Shown here: positions 60,547 to 64,000 of the stretch, piece by piece | Layout: every line of letters starts with the position of its first letter | How positions within the stretch are numbered: the stretch's first letter is position 1 | Source of the DNA: Robertkochia flava | GTDB taxonomy: Bacteria; Bacteroidota; Bacteroidia; Flavobacteriales; Flavobacteriaceae | Length of the DNA: 64,000 nt | Direction of reading: 5' to 3' | Assembly: GCF_020166515.1 (NCBI RefSeq) | Contig: NZ_JAINZT010000005.1 | Span: forward strand, 434,001 to 498,000 | Made by a program: the position numbers and the translations under genes | Notes under the pieces: generated by a model | Told to the model about the DNA's origin: nothing | The model's database searches: none | Seen by the model: only the letters and a program-made list of their open reading frames with translations

Positions 60547-60577
60547 CAAATGTATAAGATTTAATGCTCTAAACAAA
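60547..60577 (-). promoter_or_regulatory. Consensus promoter of the thr operon
   Basis: Minus-strand TTTG (60574-60577), exactly 19 bases, then TACATTTG (60547-60554): an ideal Bacteroidota -33/-7 pair. Transcription is expected to begin near 60540. Confidence 0.82.
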
Positions 60578-60629
60578 TTTTAAGAGAAAAAATAAGGATA
60601 ATGCAGTAATTCATTAAAATCACTGAGGA

Positions 60630-62144
60630 ATGAAGATTTTTAATGCAGATCAGATACGGGAGGCTGATAAAATGACAATGGAGCGGCAACATATCAGCAG
60701 TGTCCAGTTAATGGAGCGAGCCGGATACAGATTGTTTCAGCATCTGCATGAAGGATTCGTGCCGGTTAAAGGTGAGGTTCTGGTTCTGGCTGGAATGGGG
60801 AATAACGGGGGAGACGGTCTGGTTGTGGCGCGCTACCTTAGAAAGGCCAGGCAAAAGGTGAAGGTGATCATGGTGAATTTCAGTTCGGGCCGGTCGGAAG
60901 ATCTTAAGGTGAATTGTCAAAAATTTGTTGCTGCAGGAGGTGAGATCGTGGAACTGCATGAGGGGGATCCCGTTCCGAAACCGGGCAGAAACGATCTTGT
61001 TATCGACGCTATTTTTGGGATAGGATTAAACAGAAGACCCCCTTTGTGGGTAGAGGAACTTATTTTTCAAATCAATAATTCCGCTGCCAGGGTGGTTGCT
61101 GTTGATATTCCATCAGGTTTATACATGACGGGATTGCCTGAAAATCCGGAAGCGGTCATCAGGGCACATCATACGTTTACATTTGAATTGCCGAAACTTG
61201 TCTTTTTGCTTCCTCAAACCGGGGGATATACCGGAAACTGGAGCCTGGTTTCTATAGATCAGGATAAAGATTTTATCGATAATACCCCGACGAAATATTA
61301 CTATAGCAATCAGGAAGATATGGCGCAACTTCTAAGGCCGCGAGCGCGGTTTTCACACAAAGGTACCTACGGGCATGTACTTATTGTAGGAGGAAGTTAC
61401 GGGAAGATCGGGGCAGCGCTGATGAGTGCGGAAGCGGCCCTGACATCAGGAAGTGGTCTTGTTTCTGCCCTGGTGCCTCATTGCGGATATGAAATATTTC
61501 AGACCGCAGTACCTGAGGTAATGTGTGTTCCTGTTGAAGATGAAAAGATACTTACACAAATGAATCCCGGTTTTGTTCCGGATGTTGTTGCCATGGGGCC
61601 GGGGATGGGAAAAGAGCAATCAACAACAGGGGCTATGAAGCGCTTTCTGAAAGGTTACCGTGGAGCTCTGGTTCTCGATGCCGATGCGTTGAATATCCTG
61701 GCTGAGGAACAGGAAATATGGGGTCTCCTTCCTGAAGGTACGGTTTTAACCCCTCATCCCGGGGAGTTTAAACGCATGGCAGGATCCTGGGATAATGACT
61801 TTGAAATGATGGAGCGGGCTATGAGACTGGCAGGGGAGCGGAAGGTTATTATGGTCTTAAAAGGAGCTTACACCATGGTAACTGATGGGGAGCGTATGTA
61901 TTTCAACGCTTCCGGGAATCCGGGAATGGCTACCGGAGGAAGCGGGGATGTGCTCACCGGAATCATATCGGCCCTAAGGGGGCAGGGTTACCCTGCTTTT
62001 GAGGCAGCCCGGCTGGGAGTTTATTTACACGGGCTCTCAGGAGATATCGCCATACGTGAAACTTCGGTGTGGAGCTTAACGGCTACTGATATCATTGATT
62101 TTCTGGGGGATGCGTTTTTACACCTGGATTCGCAAAGGAAATGA
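60630..62144 (+). CDS. nnr: Bifunctional NAD(P)HX epimerase / ADP-dependent dehydratase
   Basis: 504 residues: N-terminal YjeF_N epimerase (MKIFNADQIREADKMTMERQHISSVQLMERAG, GMGNNGGDGLVVARYLRK) and C-terminal ribokinase-like dehydratase (HKGTYGHVLIVGGSYGKIGA, LTPHPGEFKRMAG, NPGMATGGSGDVLTGIISAL). Repairs damaged NAD(P)H hydrates. Divergent from thrA. Confidence 0.95.
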   Translation: MKIFNADQIREADKMTMERQHISSVQLMERAGYRLFQHLHEGFVPVKGEVLVLAGMGNNGGDGLVVARYLRKARQKVKVIMVNFSSGRSEDLKVNCQKFVAAGGEIVELHEGDPVPKPGRNDLVIDAIFGIGLNRRPPLWVEELIFQINNSAARVVAVDIPSGLYMTGLPENPEAVIRAHHTFTFELPKLVFLLPQTGGYTGNWSLVSIDQDKDFIDNTPTKYYYSNQEDMAQLLRPRARFSHKGTYGHVLIVGGSYGKIGAALMSAEAALTSGSGLVSALVPHCGYEIFQTAVPEVMCVPVEDEKILTQMNPGFVPDVVAMGPGMGKEQSTTGAMKRFLKGYRGALVLDADALNILAEEQEIWGLLPEGTVLTPHPGEFKRMAGSWDNDFEMMERAMRLAGERKVIMVLKGAYTMVTDGERMYFNASGNPGMATGGSGDVLTGIISALRGQGYPAFEAARLGVYLHGLSGDIAIRETSVWSLTATDIIDFLGDAFLHLDSQRK

Positions 62145-62252
62145 TTTGAATTGAAAAACCTGAATCCGGGCCTTCTGTTGTACCGGTTTATGAAATCGTG
62201 TGATCAAAGGTTTGCGGACGGCTAATAATAAGGATAATTGCTTGTCTTTATA

Positions 62253-62273
62253 GCGAAGTTTTGCTTTCTTCGC
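62253..62273 (+). terminator. Possible terminator after nnr
   Basis: GCGAAG (62253-62258) pairs with CTTCGC (62268-62273) over a nine-base loop, followed a few bases later by a T5 tract. Weak stem; it is about 110 bases past the nnr stop. Confidence 0.4.
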
Positions 62274-62350
62274 AGCGATTTTTAGGAAGAGGTATTTTAT
62301 ATGTAAATAAAAGGGATACTTCATTTTCAGGGAAGTCGCTGTTTAAGACG

Positions 62351-62370
62351 TCATAAGTTAAAGCTTATGA
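62351..62370. promoter_or_regulatory. Inverted repeat before hutH
   Basis: TCATAAG (62351-62357) and CTTATGA (62364-62370) are separated by six bases. The second arm overlaps an in-frame ATG at 62367. It lies 38 bases before the likely hutH start and may be an operator; the binding protein is unknown. Confidence 0.35.
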
Positions 62371-62408
62371 TCCCTTACTTAACCAATATTAATTTTACCG
62401 TATACTTT

Positions 62409-63920
62409 ATGAGTGCGTTTTACAATATATCTTCGGAAGAGCTGGACCTGGCAACCCTGAATACCATCCTGGGCCAAAAATTGCTCCTTAAAATTTCGGA
62501 TGAAGCACGTGCTAAGATTGAGAAATGCCGGGCCTACCTGGACCAGAGGATGTTGTCGGATCAACGCCCTGTTTACGGAATTAATACAGGCTTCGGCTCC
62601 TTGTGTAATATTAAGATCTCCGGGGAAAACCTGAGCCAGCTTCAGGAAAACCTGGTGATGTCTCACGCCTGTGGTACCGGAGACAAAGTACCCCGTGAGA
62701 TTGTGAAGCTCATGCTTCTGCTTAAGGTGCAATCCCTGAGTTACGGACATTCGGGGGTACAATTGCTCACCGTTCAGCGACTGGTTGACTTTTACAACAA
62801 TGATATTCTTCCTGTAGTTTACACGCAGGGATCTTTAGGTGCCTCGGGTGACCTTGCTCCATTGGCCCATCTTGCACTTCCTTTGCTCGGCAGGGGAGAG
62901 GTGTATTATAAGGGGGAGATCAAAGCAGCCTCAGAAGTACTTTCTGAATATGGTTGGGAGCCTATTACCCTTCAATCCAAGGAAGGACTAGCACTTCTCA
63001 ATGGTACCCAATTCATGGGGGCCTATGGTGTCTGGAGTCTTTTGCAGGGGTATAAGCTTTCCTATCTGGCTGACTTTATCAGCGCCATTTCCCTGGAAGC
63101 TTTCGACGGGCGATTAGAGCCATTTAATGCCCTCATTCATAAAATCAGACCGCATAAGGGACAGTTATGTACTGCAGAAAGAATCCTGGAATTTACCGAG
63201 GGTAGTCAACTTGCGACCCAGGAAAAGAAAAATGTGCAGGACCCGTACTCCTTCCGATGCGTGCCTCAGGTGCACGGCGCCTCCAAGGATGCTTTGGCTC
63301 ATGTTAGAAGTGTTTTCGCAACAGAGATCAATTCGGTTACCGATAATCCTAATGTATTTGTTGATGAGGACGAGATCATTTCCGGGGGTAATTTTCACGG
63401 GCAACCATTGGCTTTGGCCCTGGATTATCTCGGCATTGCTCTGGCTGAACTGGGGAGTATTTCGGAAAGAAGAACCTATCAGCTCGTATCGGGCCTGAGA
63501 GGATTGCCTGCATTTTTGGTGCATGACCCGGGACTGCATTCAGGATTTATGATTCCTCAGTACACCGCCGCCAGTATTGTAAGTCAGAATAAACAGTTGT
63601 GTACTCCGGCCAGTGCAGACAGTATTGTGTCTTCTAACGGTCAGGAAGATCATGTGAGTATGGGCGCCAATGCAGCAACCAAGTGCTACAGGATAGTAGA
63701 AAATTTAAAAAGTATTTTAGCCATTGAGCTTATGAATGCGTCTCAGGCACTGGAATTCAGAAAGCCTCTGAAAAGCTCGGAAAAGATTGAAGATTTCCTT
63801 GCTTCCTATACCACTGTTGTACCCTTTGTTGCTCAGGACCGCGTGCTGCATTACGATATAGAAAAGACTAAAGGGTTTATCGATCGTTTTGAATTGACCG
63901 GGCCGATTCTTGAGTATTAG
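62409..63920 (+). CDS. hutH: Histidine ammonia-lyase
   Basis: First step of His degradation to urocanate. 503 residues from ATG 62409 (MSAFYNISSEELDL); an in-frame ATG at 62367 adds 14 residues with no conservation and overlaps an inverted repeat. The MIO cofactor triad Ala-Ser-Gly lies in TQGSLGASGDLAPLAHL; other landmarks are VYGINTGFGSLCNIKIS, YSFRCVPQVHGASKDAL and QEDHVSMGANAATKCYRI. No other hut genes are visible, though the window ends soon after. Confidence 0.95.
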   Translation: MSAFYNISSEELDLATLNTILGQKLLLKISDEARAKIEKCRAYLDQRMLSDQRPVYGINTGFGSLCNIKISGENLSQLQENLVMSHACGTGDKVPREIVKLMLLLKVQSLSYGHSGVQLLTVQRLVDFYNNDILPVVYTQGSLGASGDLAPLAHLALPLLGRGEVYYKGEIKAASEVLSEYGWEPITLQSKEGLALLNGTQFMGAYGVWSLLQGYKLSYLADFISAISLEAFDGRLEPFNALIHKIRPHKGQLCTAERILEFTEGSQLATQEKKNVQDPYSFRCVPQVHGASKDALAHVRSVFATEINSVTDNPNVFVDEDEIISGGNFHGQPLALALDYLGIALAELGSISERRTYQLVSGLRGLPAFLVHDPGLHSGFMIPQYTAASIVSQNKQLCTPASADSIVSSNGQEDHVSMGANAATKCYRIVENLKSILAIELMNASQALEFRKPLKSSEKIEDFLASYTTVVPFVAQDRVLHYDIEKTKGFIDRFELTGPILEY

Positions 63921-63999
63921 GGTGAAGGGCTAACTGGCGTTTGGCCCAGGATTTGGCATCCTTCAGATTAGAGAAATATCCTGATGGAATTTTGATGAA
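63877..63999 (-). CDS. Possible 3' end of a minus-strand gene at the window edge
   Basis: An open frame enters from the right edge and ends with TAA at 63877-63879, 40 codons (FIKIPSGYFSNLKDAKSWAKRQ...). It overlaps the hutH 3' end by 44 bases in the opposite strand. Composition looks protein-like but nothing is recognised; the other two minus frames are closed sooner. Confidence 0.3.
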   Translation of the reverse strand, partial: FIKIPSGYFSNLKDAKSWAKRQLALHPNTQESARSIQNDR

Positions 64000-64000
64000 C

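Overview
The window reads as chromosome of a member of the family Flavobacteriaceae (Bacteroidota). The evidence is type IX secretion (T9SS) sorting domains of both type A and type B, a PorP/SprF-OmpA-adhesin triplet, flavobacterial DUF families (DUF493, DUF4290, DUF3822, DUF4126, START-like), promoters of the Bacteroidota form TTTG-N19-TAnnTTTG, and starts without clear Shine-Dalgarno sites. The genus cannot be fixed from the sequence alone.

Layout. 1-3.7 kb: a truncated lipoprotein, a large secreted T9SS protein with calcium-binding-type repeats, and a response regulator. 3.9-9.9 kb: a small integrative element in a tRNA-Met(CAT) gene. It is bounded by 82-bp direct repeats spaced 5,897 bp apart and carries a tyrosine integrase, a DUF3604 protein, a Crp/Fnr regulator and a pirin. 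10-24 kb: housekeeping genes (aminotransferase IV, AlgH, HU, fmt-recQ-ATPase, DUF493, DUF4290, murA with Asp in place of the catalytic Cys, a nonsense-broken M20 hydrolase, pyrR-pyrB, rnz, pdxH, a CAP lipoprotein). 24-31 kb: the OmpA / SprF / 1357-residue type B adhesin triplet. 31-35 kb: sixA-ppk-ppx polyphosphate genes and miaE. 35.6-42.4 kb: a complete ebo cluster (eboA to eboF) plus a TMEM220 gene. 42.4-48.8 kb: dnaX with an A10 slippage signal, rnpB, rsmD, DUF3822, a RecD-like helicase and DUF4126. 48.8-52.5 kb: a tight envelope-related operon (kdsB, HAD, CatA-like acyltransferase, KdnB-like dehydrogenase, PlsC-like). 52.5-60.6 kb, minus strand: yebC, pterin dehydratase, epimerase, gcvT, then thrC-thrB-thrA, preceded by a Thr/Ile-rich leader peptide and a consensus promoter. 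60.6-64 kb: NAD(P)HX repair enzyme and hutH.

The strongest items for follow-up are the ebo cluster (a widely shared operon whose chemistry outside scytonemin producers is unknown), the tRNA-borne integrative element with its duplicated terminator and arm-like repeats, the thr leader peptide, the dnaX slippage site whose -1 frame stops after two extra codons, and the Asp-type MurA. Nothing here is a canonical defence island or CRISPR locus. All calls come from reading the sequence and motifs; no database search was run.
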